Source: Scenedesmus sp. ARA3
Lineage: Eukaryota; Chlorophyta; Chlorophyceae; Sphaeropleales; Scenedesmaceae
Assembly: GCA_004335835.1 (NCBI GenBank)
Contig: RWJK01000925.1
Span: forward strand, 1 to 63,592
Direction: 5' to 3'
DNA: 63,592 nucleotides
Every line of letters starts with the position of its first letter. The stretch's first letter is position 1. Positions 11,701 to 24,714 of the stretch are shown here, piece after piece. The notes beneath the pieces were generated by a model, which ran no database searches, was not told the origin of the DNA, and was given only the letters and a program-made list of their open reading frames with translations. Both the position numbers and the translations under genes were made by a program.

Positions 11701-13009
11701 CTTGGTTGCTGTACGCTGCCTATCTGCTTGACCGTCACCCCAGGTTGGGTGGTTTGGCTGCAAGCTTGCTGCCTTGTGTGCTGTACATAACACATCGCGC
11801 GGTGCTCTCTGTCACTGCTCTTGAAGGAGCTGCTTGCTGTGTGTTTGGCACTCAACGCTGCTGCTGCTGCTGCTGCTGCTGCGGCCAGGCGAGCCGCTGG
11901 CTGTGCTGATTGCGCGGCACCAGGACTACCTGCGCTGGATGTCTGGCCAGGTGGGGGGTTTACTTGCAGCAAGAAAACACAAGTTGAAGGCATGACACTT
12001 GCCTGCTGTGAGCTGCATGCAGCACTTGATGCAAACTGAATGGGAAATGCTGCAGCGGGGAAGTGCTGCAGCGGCGAATGCATGCATACTCCTGCACGCT
12101 GGTTCGACACCGTGTGTCACGTGCGTCGTCCATTGCCGCTGGGGTGTCTGCTGCACAGCCTATTGCTGCGGCGCGCTTCAGCGTATGCTGCTGACGATGC
12201 GTGCTCTGCTGATTCCAACCCGTATCTGTACTGCTAGCACTCCTTGTATCGCTGTCGCTGGACGTGTCTTGCCATGCTTTTTGCTGTGTTTTTGTCTCTT
12301 CATTAGCTGATCCACCTCTATTTGTTGCTGCGCTTGTTGCACCCTGCAGGACTTCAGTGACGAGTCTCTCATCCTGGTTGGGCAGGCGCTGAAGGGCCTG
12401 CTGCCAACAAAGGCAGGTGGCTGGGAAGCACTCGACTTCGGGCCTGAACCACAGCAGCAGCAGCAGCAGCAGCAGCAGCGCTCAGGAGCCAGCAGCAGCA
12501 GGGGCTCTGGCAGCAGGCGGCAGCAACAGCAGCAGGAGCTAGACGCGCAGGCCTCGGCTGCTGCAGCAGCTAGCAGTGGCGAGCGGGATCAGCAAGCAGC
12601 AGCCAGCAGCGTGGATCGGCTTGATGTGCATTCTGGCGCTGCTGCTGCTGCTGCTGAGGGTGTTGCTGCTGCTGCTGCTGGATGGCCTGCGTTAGACCCT
12701 GGCGATCCTTTAACTGCGCAGTGGGGAAACAGTGCAGACAGCTGGGCAGCGCCAGAAGCTGCAGAAGAAGCAGCAGCAGCAGTAGCAGCGGCAGAGGGAA
12801 CAGCAGAGACACAAGGAGAAGCAGAGGCAGAAGCAGCGTCAGGGTCCAGCAGCCCTGATGGCAATGGCAGCCCTGATGGATGGAGCATAGTGGACCCTGC
12901 ACCGCAAAGCATGAGCCCTGGGGTTGTGGATGACTTGCCAAACCCTGAACCCCAGGAGCCGGAGCAGGAGGCAGGCGACCAGGAACAGCAGCAGCTTCAG
13001 AGCAGCTAG
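8784..13009 (+). CDS. DEDDh 3'-5' exonuclease (DnaQ-like) with membrane anchor and C-terminal Gln/Ala-rich tail
   Basis: Exons 8784-8910, 9494-9609, 10098-10294, 10780-10975, 11367-11511, 11889-11950, 12350-13009 give 500 residues in phase. An N-terminal hydrophobic stretch (WLWLGAGVLFGWGTANY) suggests an anchor or import signal. The exonuclease fold starts at LVTFDIESTG (Exo I, D and E), continues through HGYNAKKFDVPIL (Exo II Asp) and ends with HSALADAQAT (Exo III, His and Asp). After it comes LAFGKYAGEPL..RWM, a small module seen after many DnaQ-type exonucleases. The last 170 residues are low complexity (poly-Gln, Ala, Glu). The protein should remove nucleotides from DNA or RNA 3' ends; the substrate is not evident. 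Partial copies of exon 3 and exon 4 lie in the following introns. Confidence 0.88.
10425..10575 (+). repeat. Donor-side copy of exonuclease exon 3
   Basis: About 145 bases repeat exon 3 from the HGISDADVAG region to VPIL and its donor, with substitutions and one in-frame GGG-type insertion (reads EWVGQFLQ instead of EWVQFLQ). No acceptor precedes it. Confidence 0.88.
11025..11235 (+). repeat. Two donor-side copies of exonuclease exon 4
   Basis: The stretch encoding HAGAHSALADAQATLAVLVEQ and its GTGAGC donor is repeated at about 11036-11103 and 11168-11231. It carries the Exo III catalytic motif. Copies are highly similar, so fairly recent. Confidence 0.9.
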
Positions 13010-13621
13010 GGAAGTAGTGTTGAAGCTGAGAAGGGCTTGCTGTGCACAGTATGCAGCACAGTTTGGCGGCAGGCACAGCACCAGGATCTGCCCTAGGCAT
13101 CAGCCAGATGCTGGGTGCAGCTGCCCATCCCCATTCACTTGGTTGTCCTGTGCATGAGTATGTCATGGTTCACCATGTGTTGCCAGAAGTTCCATTGCCA
13201 GAAGATCAAGGCACGAGCATTGCAGGTGCATGCTGGTGTCGTACAACAAGTACAGTGCTGCCATCTAGGGTTTTGAGCTTGGCGAAGCAAACGTGGTCAA
13301 GTGTGGAATATGAAAATTACTTGCCCTTGTGCACCTCCAATCAAACAGCGGTTGCAATTCCTAGTTCTGGTCCCGCTCAGGAGTCAGTCGAAGTCAACAA
13401 CAGAGACCGTGATTACGCACTGATTGGGCAGCATAATCGTGTTTATGGCTCGCTGATAAGGTCACATGGAAAAATCAGAATGGTTCAGGACGAATAAGGG
13501 GCTGTGCGTAGCCAGCTCACGCATAACAGCAGGTGATGCTGCTTCACTGCCAACAGCTACATTCAAAGCCTTTACCACAACTGCTGACCCGTGGCCTAAC
13601 CATATGTGATTGTTGCACATC
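13010..13621. other. Region between exonuclease stop and first resolved CCDC112-like exon
   Basis: It should contain the exonuclease 3' UTR and the unrecognised first exon(s) of the next gene. An open stretch of about 150 codons at 13042-13497 shows no similarity I can recognise. Confidence 0.4.
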
Positions 13622-16313
13622 CCAGAACTCAAAAAGCTTGCGGATGCCTCCCAGCAGTTGAGCAATTTGGATGCAGCTGGGCTTGGCTCTCATCAGCAGT
13701 GTAGTGCCCTGTTTGCAACAGTGGCAGATGCCAAGCTGCGGCTTGCTGCTCTGCAGAAGCAGGTGAGAGTGCAGCAGTGCAACAGAATCAGGTGAGAGTG
13801 CAGCAGTGCAACAGAATCATTGCTGTTGTGACATCTTTGCACAAGCCTTGGCGATTGCTTGATACAAAGCCGTCATGACGTGCTGCTGCTTGCTCTGTAC
13901 AATTTTTGGCGGCATGCGTTGAGAAACCAAACACTTCCCTGCCGTGCCTGGCACATGCAGGTGCATCAAGGACAGCAGCAGCAACCGCCTGCTCCAACCT
14001 TCATCCAGGACCTGGCAGCAAGCATCGGCAGCTTCACTGAGCTGCTGAACTCACTCAAGGCGCAGCAGCGGCAGCAGTATGCCTCGCTGCTGCAGCAAGA
14101 GCAGCAGCTGCTGGACGAGCTAGGCACTCTGCAGCTATGTGTTGACAGCATAGAAGAAAGCAGCGGCCAAACCGCAGCAGGCAGTTTCCTGGGAGGCAGC
14201 GCAAGCTGCAGCTACAACAGCGGCAATGATGATGGCTGCTTGCAGGACTCATTCAGCTCAGCAGCATGCAGGCAAGACTCTCCCAGCAAGCTGCGTAGGC
14301 AGCGCAATGCAGGTGGAAGCGTCAGCAAAAGCAGCACAAGCATCAACAGCATGTCACGCACACGCCCCAGCACAGCAACGGCTGCACCCAGCAACGCCCA
14401 GCATGTGCCTGGATCTACTAACAGCAGAAGAAGAAGAAGCAGTAACAACAGTAGCAGAATCAGTCTAGCGCCTGCTGCAGGTAGTGGCAGGGACAGCAGC
14501 AGCAGTGGCAGCTGCAGCAGCACACTGCTGCCAGAAGTGGTGGCGTATGATGAGTTTGTGGCACAGCACGGAGCAACAGGCGGCTGGCACCCTGACGACC
14601 ACAACACGTTTGTGGCGCTGCTGCGGCGAAGCAGGTAACACTTAGCACACGATAGCAAACCTAACAGCCGTGGCAGCATGCCATGCTGCACAACTTGAAC
14701 GCTTGCAGCCAAGCATTGCTGTCTTCCTTTATTTTCCGTGACAAAAGGTAGCTCCTGAACACAACGCCACCGCCGCTTGCCGTATGCCACACACCTGCAG
14801 GGGCGACTACAGCGCCGCGCTTGCCGCCATTGTGGACGCGCTGCCAGGCAAGAGCAGGCAGGCCGTGATCACCCACTCGCGCTGGCACGCAGACCTCACG
14901 GAGCTCGACATGCGCAGGTGTGGTAGTGCTGGTGAATGGCCTGCCAGCGCAAGCGTGTGGTCTGCAGCTGTCTTGATTCTGCCTAGCACCGAACAGGCAT
15001 GCAGAGGCATCGCTGTGCCTGCAGTAGCAGGGATACAATAGGCCCATGGGTTTGACGGCAGAGTTGGCTCGTAGCAGCTGCAGCACAGCACTGGCGGTGA
15101 GAGGCGTGCGAGAGGTCAGGGGCCCAGAGCGTGCTGCAGCTGCTTGTCTGATGCTTGGGTGTGTGCTGTCCTGCAGGCGTGTGGCGCTGGTGAACTGGCG
15201 CACAGCGCGTGATGCGGCGAAGGCAGCGCGGCAGGCTGAGGCGGCCACTTTGCAGGATGCGCAGGCTACCCTGCAGGTGATGATGTGGCATTGCAGGCCG
15301 CCAGCAGCTTTGAGCAGCATCTTCTGTGTTGGCAGTTGACGAGGAAGCATTCTGGCTGCCTAGTGCCGTCCCTGCTGCCCGGTAATGGCATAAAATGACC
15401 ACTCAGCTAGCAGTAGCATCACAAACGCATCATTCCAGAGCTGTTGCTTCCGTGTGTGATGCATCCCTTGCAGGCACAGCTGCAGGCGCCTGACCAGCTT
15501 GATAAGGAGGTGCGGGCGCTGCAGAAGCAGGCGGTCGCGCAGTGGAAGGCGGAGCGTGCCGAGCAGGAAGCGCAGCAGCAGCGGCTAGAGGAAGAGCGGC
15601 AGCGCTGGCAGCGGCAGCAGCAGGCAGAGCAGCTGCAGCGGAAGCGGGCTGAGCTGAAGCAGCAGCTAGAGGTGGCCAAGGCAGCAAAGCAGCAAGCAGC
15701 TGCGGCAGCTGCTACCCAGGTGGGTGGTCACAACACCATGCATGCAATTTTGTGATGCACACTGTTGCATTTTTGCGTACTGAAGGTGCCAACAGCTGGC
15801 AAGCAGCGTAGTTACTATGAATGTGTCATTGTCACCATATGTGCTATTGTACAGCGGGACAAGTCTCTGACCATCAAACTTTGTTGCCGCTGGTTGCAGG
15901 CTGGCTACCAGGCTGGGGCAGGTCAGCTGACTGCGGTGCAGCAACAGCAGCAGCAGCAGGCACAGGCACTGGCTGAGCAGCGGGTAGCGCAGCGCAATGC
16001 CGCTGCCATGGCTCGGAAGCAGCAGCTGCTGGCAGCCAAAGAGGAGAAGCTAGCCGCGCGGGAGAAGGCGCAGCAGCAGCTACTTGAGCAGCTGCAGGAT
16101 GCTGCTACACCAAAGGCAGCCAGGGATCCAGGGCGGTTGCTGTCAGGTACGGCAGCGGCTGCAGCGCGGGCAGCCACTGCTGCTGCTGAAGCAGAGGAAC
16201 GGCAGCGGCAAGCAGAGGGCACAGCAGCGGGCCGTGGCAGCATGGGTGGTGGCTTTGTGCTGCACCTTGGGCACAAGGCAGTGCCAGCATGGGCATCCGG
16301 CATGCGGCTGTAG
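13622..16313 (+). CDS. CCDC112-like coiled-coil protein (5' end missing)
   Basis: Exons 13622-13762, 13961-14634, 14801-14917, 15177-15276, 15474-15719 and 15900-16313 join in phase; the start codon must lie in an upstream exon I could not find. The second exon has a coiled coil (LLNSLKAQQRQQYASLLQQE) and a Ser-rich linker. The core YDEFVAQHGATGGWHPDDHN, followed by VDALPGKSRQAVITHSRW, matches the conserved GGW..DH and LP....V..H..W signature of the CCDC112/CCDC148 family. A long charged coiled coil follows, and the end VPAWASGMRL resembles the family's short P.W..G tail. Animal CCDC112 is a centriolar satellite and ciliogenesis protein. The assignment rests on remembered family motifs, so it is moderate. 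Confidence 0.68.
13763..13818 (+). repeat. 28-bp direct duplication at a donor site
   Basis: The exon end is followed by GTGAGAGTGCAGCAGTGCAA and eight more bases, repeated once exactly in tandem. The second GTGAGAG is a duplicate donor. Confidence 0.9.
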
Positions 16314-16808
16314 GCGGTCGGTGCAGCACGTGCGTCAGTGGGTGTTGGCATCATTGCCAAAATTTGGTATGTAACTCTGCATGTGCGTTGTGTTTGTAGT
16401 CCTTGATTGGTGGCAACACCACGACTCTGCCTTGTGGTGGCGCCCTTGTTTCAAGCAGTGCTGCAAATCTCATTAGCTGAATGACCCAGCGAGTGCGGCC
16501 CTGGTCACTGACCCAGGCACATGTACCCTTATCAACAGACGCACTGGCGTAAGCTCAGACAAACCTTACGGGACCAGCACAGCACCACAGCTGAGCACTT
16601 CGAACTAGGGTTTGATGACATGCTGAGCCTATGATCCTCGGCCGGATATCCCGCTAACCCAGAAATTTAGTTTTCATGTTACGCGAGACATCGAAATTGA
16701 GTTCATGATCCCTGCTGTGATGCAACCATGCAGTGCTGTGGTGTTGACCAGAAGTGAGGGTCATCGATACACCAAACCCACCGCTGATTACACATTTTAC
16801 GTTCACCG
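16314..16808. other. Intergenic region, low in CAG
   Basis: The 3' flank of the CCDC112-like gene and upstream region of the CFAP43-like gene. It lacks CAG tracts and I see no exon. Confidence 0.5.
16370..16374 (+). promoter_or_regulatory. Candidate polyadenylation signal TGTAA
   Basis: TGTAA is the usual green-algal poly(A) signal and lies 57 bp after the stop codon of the CCDC112-like gene. Confidence 0.5.
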
Positions 16809-16831
16809 ATGTTGAACACAAACATCGGTGA
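16803..16831 (+). promoter_or_regulatory. Perfect 11-bp hairpin over the presumed CFAP43 start codon
   Basis: TCACCGATGTT and its exact reverse complement AACATCGGTGA flank a 7-base loop. The presumed ATG at 16809 is inside the left arm. It would form a strong RNA stem if transcribed. Confidence 0.45.
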
Positions 16832-19800
16832 TCCTAGGTTCGGGTGCGGCTGCAGCTGCCCAGCAGCTGTGCAGTACGCATCAGCTGCTGAAGTGGCCAG
16901 GCAGAACGGCAACACTCTCGTGCTGGTAGATGTGCACAGCCAGGAACAGGTGAAAATACTTCAGCACACCAGGATTCGCATCACTGCTTCATCCAGCTGC
17001 CCTGCTCATCTAGCAGTGGTTTCTGTTGCTGCTGCTGCAGAGGCTGTTGGTGGGAAGTGGGCATGGCATCCAATGCTATGCCTGCAACGTCAAAGCAGGC
17101 ATTATTGCCGTAGCAGAGCAGGTAAACTATGGGATGGCGCGCCTTACTGTGCTCAGCAGCTGTCCTGGTTTGCACATACGTTGTGTGCAAGTACAATGCC
17201 TCCTGCTAAAGCACTTACTGCTTCGCATCCACAGGGCTACCAGCCAAGGGTCTCCATCTACAGACAAGCAGACTTGCAGCTCCTGCAAACAATACCAGCA
17301 GGGGCCGAGTTCGGTTACACAGCTGTTGGGCTCTCAGGCGATGGCGAGCTGCTGGCAGTCTGCAGCGGTGCGCCCGACCAGCAGCTGTCTGTGTGGCAAT
17401 GGCGAAAAGTGAGTGGCAGTGGAAATCCTGCAAAGACTACTTGCATAAATGCAGTAGCTGTAGTTTCCTTTCATGGCTGAGCTGCTGACAGGGTGCTCAA
17501 GTGGCTGTGCGGGTGCTGCATGACCTTGCCCACTGCAGCAACCATCCGCTCACCCAGCAAGTGCTTGCTGTCTAAAAGCAGCAATGTGCTCAACATGTGT
17601 GACACTGCTGATCAGCCCGCAGCCTCGCCAACATGTATTGTTGACGCTGGTGCTTGTGGTGCCACTACTGCGCTGCAGGGACTGAAGCTGGCTGCTGCAC
17701 AGCTTACACAGACCGTAGCAAGCGTTAGCTTCCAGCCAGCTGACTTATCATGCCTGCTGACCATAGCAGAACACAACAGCAGCAGCGGCGGCAGCAGCAG
17801 CAGCAGCAGCAGTGGCAAGGGGCATGGCAATGACGGCCAGCCATGCGTACAGTTATGGCGCCTGGACAAACTGTGGGATCGGCATGAGCTGCAGGCAAAA
17901 GCTCTGCAGCTGCCGGCAAGCTGTCTCGCGTCTTGTCATGCCTGGGCACCTGAGGTGGGCAGCAGTGGCCTCTGCTGCAAAATGCCACAGCACATCACAC
18001 AGTGTCAATGTGTGTACCTTGCAAGCACACCTAGACACCAAGCACACCGTACGAAGTGTCAGTCTGTGTACCTTGCTGTGCAAGCAGAACGACCAAGTGA
18101 AGCAGTGGTACTTTCAGCAGCAGCTGCAACTGAGGGGTTGTCATGACGCTGGTGCTTGCAGGGCGTATACTTTGGCTGCACAAACGGTGCCATCGTCTGT
18201 GTGGACCCTGAGTCATCAGCAGTGCTGGGCACAACAGCGGCGCTGGAAACAGGCTCAGAAGCAGCAGCTGTCAGCAGCGTTGCCGTGAACAGGGAGGCTG
18301 TGGTGGCGTGCAGCAGCGAATCACCACAGCTGACTTTCTACAGCAGGTGCACTGCAAGCAGCCTGTCAGGCAAGCAGCAGCAGCAGACAGGCAAAGGCAT
18401 GCAGCTTTTGGGCAGTGTACGCGCCAGTTCTAAGGGTGAGCTGCAAAAGCGCAACGTTTGGCATGCAGGCAACCTTGTATGCAACATGTTGGGTGAACCC
18501 AACCAGCAAGCAGTCCCACGCATGCTGCAAACCCTGGCCCAGCTTACTGCGGGATGTGATGCTGTGCCCCTTGGTCTACCTGTAATGAGTTGCAACTGTT
18601 GGTGCAGGCCCTAATGCTGTGGCTGTTGTTGCTGCTGCAGGATGTGCCAGCTTGTGTTTTGGGGGACCGCTTCACAAGGACCTGGTAGCTAGCACAACTG
18701 ACGGCTCCATCCTGCTGCTATCACGCAGCAGCAGCAGCAGCAACCCGTCTGATGTACAGGTGCGCCACACACACACTCGCACACCCCGTTGCAACTTAGT
18801 GTTTGCGCATGCAGCATGGGGCATGACTGTAACATGCTCCTAGACCAGCGTGCTTTTGTGCGGCACGTGCATGTTACACATAGTACCCTAATCATTAGTT
18901 AGATGTTTTGTGTTTTGACTGTGGTGTGTGTTTTGCATGTGCAGATTGAGCCGCTGGCGGACTTCCATGTTGGGCCCATCAGCGGCATCTGCTCAGCGCC
19001 AGACGGACAGCACCTGCTCAGCTGCGGCTCAGATGGCAGCGTGCGCGTGTGGGCAGCAACAGCAGGGCAGCTGGTAGGCAAGCTGGACCTTGGGGGGCGG
19101 CTCAGCTGCTGCACTGCTGCTCTGGGGGCAGCAGACACGCCCAGCAAGCCTGTGCTGGCAGTTGGGTCGGAGGCTGGTGTGCTGAGGTGAGCGGCCGCCC
19201 TGCTGATGACATATGTGCTGCTCCACTGGAGTGATGGCATCAATGCAGTGAAAAGCTCATGCCTGCGTGTGCCAGCCATCCAGCCAACCGTATGACATTT
19301 ACTCCAAGCATGCCCACACCCACTGTGTATGCTGCTGTGGCTTTTGCCATCCACCTACCTTGTTCTGTCAGGTTACTGGCTCTGTCAGATCTGCAGCACC
19401 TGCCTGTGATGTACCGGGCGCGCCTCACGCACTCGGCGCTCACACACGTGGCGTTCAGCCCGGGTGGCGGCTGCCTGGCCGCTGCTGCTGCAGAGGAGCG
19501 GCGGGTGGCGCTGCTGGGCCTGCGGGGCTGCGAGCAGGTTGATATGCTGGGGTACATCACCACACCAGGTGAGGCTGCCAGCACTGCCAGCATCGCGGCA
19601 GCAAGCGTACTGCTGTTGCAGAAGGGTACGACACCTAGGCAGAGCATATGCAGCTGCTTCCTGTCTGCTTCAGGCAGACTGGCAAATATGGGCGATATGC
19701 CTGCGGTGTGGTGCTTCACGGCGGCAGACATACACAGAGTAGTCGCTAACCTTACGTTGTGTTTGCTGTCGGTGTATTGCAGAGCCGATTGCCAGCATGT

Positions 19801-20028
19801 GCTGGTTCAGCAGCAGTCCTTCCTGCCAGGCGCAGCTGCTGATAAGCTTGCAGGGCGGGGGCCTGCTGTGCTGTACGCCACCATCGCAAACCCACAGCAG
19901 TAACAGCCCTACAGCAGCAGCAGATCCTACTACAGCGCTGGAGTTGTCGCCGTCTCAGGTGCAATGGCAGCTGACAACAAGTGAGGTGCCGCTGCTACAC
20001 CTGGCAGCCGTACCACCACAAAACAGCA

Positions 20029-20059
<31 letters not shown>

Positions 20060-23000
20060 TGGCCAGCAGCTTGCAGGAGCGCATGTACTGGGCCTGAGCA
20101 GCAATGGCATGCTGCACAGGCTGCTGCTGCCCGCTGATGCTGCTGGCTGGGCAGCACTGAAAGGCAAGGTGCTGCGCAGCGCCGCAAAGCTGCAGCTGGC
20201 TGCTGCAGCTGCTGCTGTTGCAGTCAGCCCTGGGGGACAGCTGATGCTGCTGGCTGGGCAGGATGGCAGCCTGAGTGTGCTGCCAGCTGGTTCAACAGCA
20301 GCCACTGCAGCAGCTGCAGCATTGGGCAGTGGTGGCAGCGGCGCAGGTGGCGCAGCTGTGCTGGCGCACAGTGGGGCTGAGGGGCGGCATGCTGCAGCTC
20401 TGGCTTGGAGTGTTAGTGGCCGGTGGGCAGCAAGTGCTGCTGCAGATGGCAGCCTGCTGCTGCACAGCGTAGCAGGTGGGCATGTGTGGCAGCACAGATG
20501 TGTCGCATGTGTGGCGTCCTCACACGAAGCAATATGTTGTGGACGGTCAAACCAGCACAACTCGTCATTGCCTTGCAAATGCCGTGTTGCACAGCACCAG
20601 CCTTAGTTGCTGGATGCCTTCCAGGCCCCTGCGCCCTTGACCATGACTTCATGCAGACAGCAGCATGGTAGGTGCTGTAAAATCGCCGCGCTGTGCTGTG
20701 CCGCACTGCAGGCACAGAGCACCTATGTCAGCCGCCGCGCACGCTGCCGCTTGCCAGTGAGGGCGTTGTTGACCAGGAGTGCCCCGATGACGCCACAGCC
20801 GCCATACTGCCTGACGCGGCAGCGGCAGCAGCCACCACGGAAGCGTACAATGCCGGGGCGGCAGTGCGCCAGGCTGCGCTGCAGAAGCTGGCCGCCCTGC
20901 AAGCACGGCTGTATGAGGTGAGGCAGACCCTTGAAATGCACTGACACCTGGGCGGCTGCCACGTTTAGTACACCTCTGTATGATTGTCTTTTCTTTTGAT
21001 CCGCATACACCCGCCGCAGTCTTGTCCATCCGCATGCACTACAGGCTCAGGACCTCGTAATGATCTTTGCTCAAACGCAGGCATTGCTGGCAATACAGAA
21101 CCTCACTGCTGCTGCTGCTGCTGGTGGTGGTGTTACCGCAGGTGCTCGAGGCCAACGCTGCCGCCCCTGAGGGCCAGCGGCTGTCGGAGGCGGAGCTGGT
21201 GGTGGATGTGGCGCGGCTGCAGGCGCTGCGCAGCGCTGTGGGCGCTGAGGTGGCGGCGCTGCTGGCTGCCAGCGGCCGCGAGACGCAGGCGCAGGAGATT
21301 CGTGCGGCACGCATCAAGGCGATGTGCTGGGACGCAATGCAGGTAAGGGGCGGAGCGTAGCGTAGCGGCGGCTGGGCAGAGCTAACAATAGGATGCATTC
21401 AACAAACCTGCTTGGGTGGCAACTGAAGCTGCATACTGTGCATGGCAGGAGCTAACCGGCGTTTTGGAAGCAGTGATGTTGTGTGTGGTGTGTGGGATCA
21501 TCCTGGAAGCAGATGCTGGACAGCGGCTTGTAGCTATGACTACCGGTGGGTCTAATGCTGCCGTGCTGTGTACTGCTGCAGACCAAGCCTGCGCTGTGCA
21601 CAGGCCTCAAGTCGGGTGCTGTGGAGGTGTCAAACTTCCCATTGCCAGCACAAGATGAAGCCAAGTGGTCGAAGGTGAGGACGGCTTGTCAGCCCATGTC
21701 GGTATGACGCCTTGTGGAGGTGTACAGAGGTGTGACAGCCACGACTGTAGCCCGAGTATGATGACCATCAGACATTTACCTGCAAAGTGGTGACTAGCCC
21801 AATGTGCTTCAGTCGTGATCCTCTGTTTCCGTCGTGTTGTTACCTGGACCGCTTGTTGCCAACCGTGTCCGTGGCTGCTACATGCTGTTTTGCAGATTGC
21901 CAACTTGCGGCGCATCGAGATGATCGAGGCAGCAGCCCAAGGCCTGCCCTCCGGCGACCAGCTGTACCGCAGCAGCGACGGCGATGCAGTCTCAGCAGCA
22001 GCAGCGCCAGCCAGCACAGCAGCAGCACCAGCTGCAGCAACAGCAGCAGCAGCAATGCCTCAGCCTGCAGAGGACGGTGATGCTGGGGACACCCTGGGGC
22101 TCACTAGAAACCTAGGCGCCAACAGCATGGGTGGTGGCACACTGGACGGCTCCGCAGCCCCTGCTGCTGCTGCTGTTGCTGCTGCTGCTGTTCTCACTGG
22201 CGCTGGCTCAGCCGCAGAAGGCCAAGCTGTGCTGGCGGCGATTGGCAGCGGCGCCGCTGCTAGCTGCAAGGCTGCTGCGCTGCTGTACTCGGAGCTGGAT
22301 GTGACGCACCCGACACGCAAGCTCACTCAGGCGGAGCTGTACAGGCGCATGGTGTGGGAGATGAAGACACAGTGAGTAGGCCCCGCTGCTGATGCTGCTG
22401 CTGCCTGGTTGAGGATATTACCAGCTGATGGTTGACTGTAATCGAATGGCTGCTGGATGCGTCATCCTGATGGTATCTGCATTTGCAACACATACTGCCG
22501 CTGCTGCTGCTTCAGGTTCAACGAGGAGTTTGCGCAGCTGGTCAAGCAGAAGCACAAGGACGCGGACCGCCTGGCCGATCTGGCCAGCCGCATGGACGAG
22601 CTCATCAAGGAGCTGGCCAAGATCCAGCTGATGCTGGCACCAGCAGCAGCAGCAGCAGCGCAGCCCTCTTCTTCGGCCGTCACAGACCAGGCCTCTAGCC
22701 TCACTGCAGGGGCAGAGGGGCTGGCACAAGGCGGCGAAGGCAGCAGCAGTGCGGCTGCTGCTGCTGCTGGTGGTGGTGGTGGCGGTAGTGAGGGCGAGCT
22801 GGGTGGGGCTGAGTTGGTGGTGCAGCTGGGGGCTGGGCGGCTGGTGGCGCACTGGAGCGCGCTGGAGGAGCTGGAGGAGCAGCTGCTGGAGGTGAAGCCA
22901 GGGGAGGTGCAGGTGAGCCGTGATGTTGGTTGTCGTGATTATCAATCAGTGTCTTCAGGCTTGCATGGAAGACTTGGAGGAGCAGCTGCTGGAGGTGAAG

Positions 23001-24683
23001 CCCGGGGAGGTGCAGGTGAGCCTGGGTGTTGGGTGCTGTGCATCAATAATCGATGTCTCAAGGCTTGCTTGCGGCAAGTACAATGCGGTGCATCTTCTTG
23101 AGCAGCTGCTGGAGGTGAAGCCCGAGGAGGTGCAGGTGAGGCTGGGTGATTGATGTTGGTGGCAGGGAGAGTGCATGTGGGCACATGCAAGGATAGCGAT
23201 ACAGCTGGCGCAGCCCATGGATGCGAGACATCAGGGTGATACACCTTGCCGTGATGAGCAATCAACGTGTCGAGGCTTGTTTGTGGCGAGCACAATACAG
23301 TGCAACGCCAGGGCTGAGCCCTACGTCAGGCACCGGCCCAATGAGCCAAATCGCCGCGTGTGAAAGCAGGACTTGATGCTGTTCCATGTGGCCTTGTGCA
23401 CCGCCATTCAGGCATCCTTCGGCCAGAAATGTGCACCACATAGCATGGCATGTAACAGCCGCTGCTGCTGCTGCATATGACCTGCAGGCTGTGCCGTACC
23501 TGTCCCCAGCTGAGCGTGCCAAGGCGGCTGCTGAGGCTGCCGCTGCAGAGGAGGCGCGACGCAAGGCCGCAGCAGACGACTCAGCAGACAGGGCACTGAA
23601 GCAGGTGGGAGTCCATGAGTGCCGCAGCTGCTGCAGCGCGGGCGCTCACGGAGCGTCTGCAGCTGAAACCAACACAAGCCAATACTGCTGGCGCTTTTGA
23701 GCCAGAGGGGCATGCAGTACTTTTGTTGCTTGGGTGCAGGACTGTGCAGCAACTGCTGCAATTTCTTGTGGTCGACCTGCCAGACACGATTCTGATTGCT
23801 CAAGCTCGTCACACCCTCTGACCGCCAGCGAGCCACATCTGCTTGCTCCATTGCCTGCTTGTTTCACTACCCGTCGTTTCCTGTGCTGCCAGATGATGGG
23901 TGGCCGCTTGGAGCGCAGCGGCGATGAGGTGGCGGGCCAGCTTGCTGATGACTCCAGCATCATGAGTACTGACCATCACTGCCTGCGTACCTCTTATGAA
24001 ACCTGCATTATACTTGCAGATGATGGGTGGCCGCCTGGAGCGCAGCGGCGATGAGGTGGCGGAGCTGGTGGCGGGCCGCCCCGCGTGGATGGCGGGCGAC
24101 CCCGCGGGCTTCAGTGAGGAGCAGCTGCGGCTGTACAAGGAGCACGCGGCGCGCGAGGCGGCTGCGATTGAGGAGCGCATGAAGCGCAAGGCGGTCATGG
24201 TGCGCGATGTTGTGATGTTGGGAAGTATTATGTGTTTGCTGCTATCCTGCTATGCACATGTCTGCTTTGCCGGATGCAAAGCTCCAGAGAGCCGGAAGGC
24301 TTGCCTGTGTGTCTGCACAACCATCAAACCTCCGACCCTCAGTGAGACTCTGGCTAAAGCAATGTGGCTGCTGCTGTCGCTGCCTGCCACGCTGCTGCTG
24401 GCCCCTGCAGGAGACTGAGCTGCGCACGCTCAAGGCATCCGCTGAGGAGGTGGCGGCCAAGTTTGATGAGGCGGTGGCGGCACTGGCGGGGCGCCGCCTG
24501 GAAGTGCAGCTGGAGGTGCGCGGGCTGGGTACAACAAGCATGCAGATGAAGTGTGGTCCGTACACTGCACGTCCAGCACAGCGCATGTTCACCACAGTCG
24601 AGCAACATGAGCGGGATGAATGCCATAAGGCACTGTATTTCCTCTCTGTCCACAGTTTATCTTGAGCCGACCAATGGTCCAAC

Positions 24684-24714
<31 letters not shown>

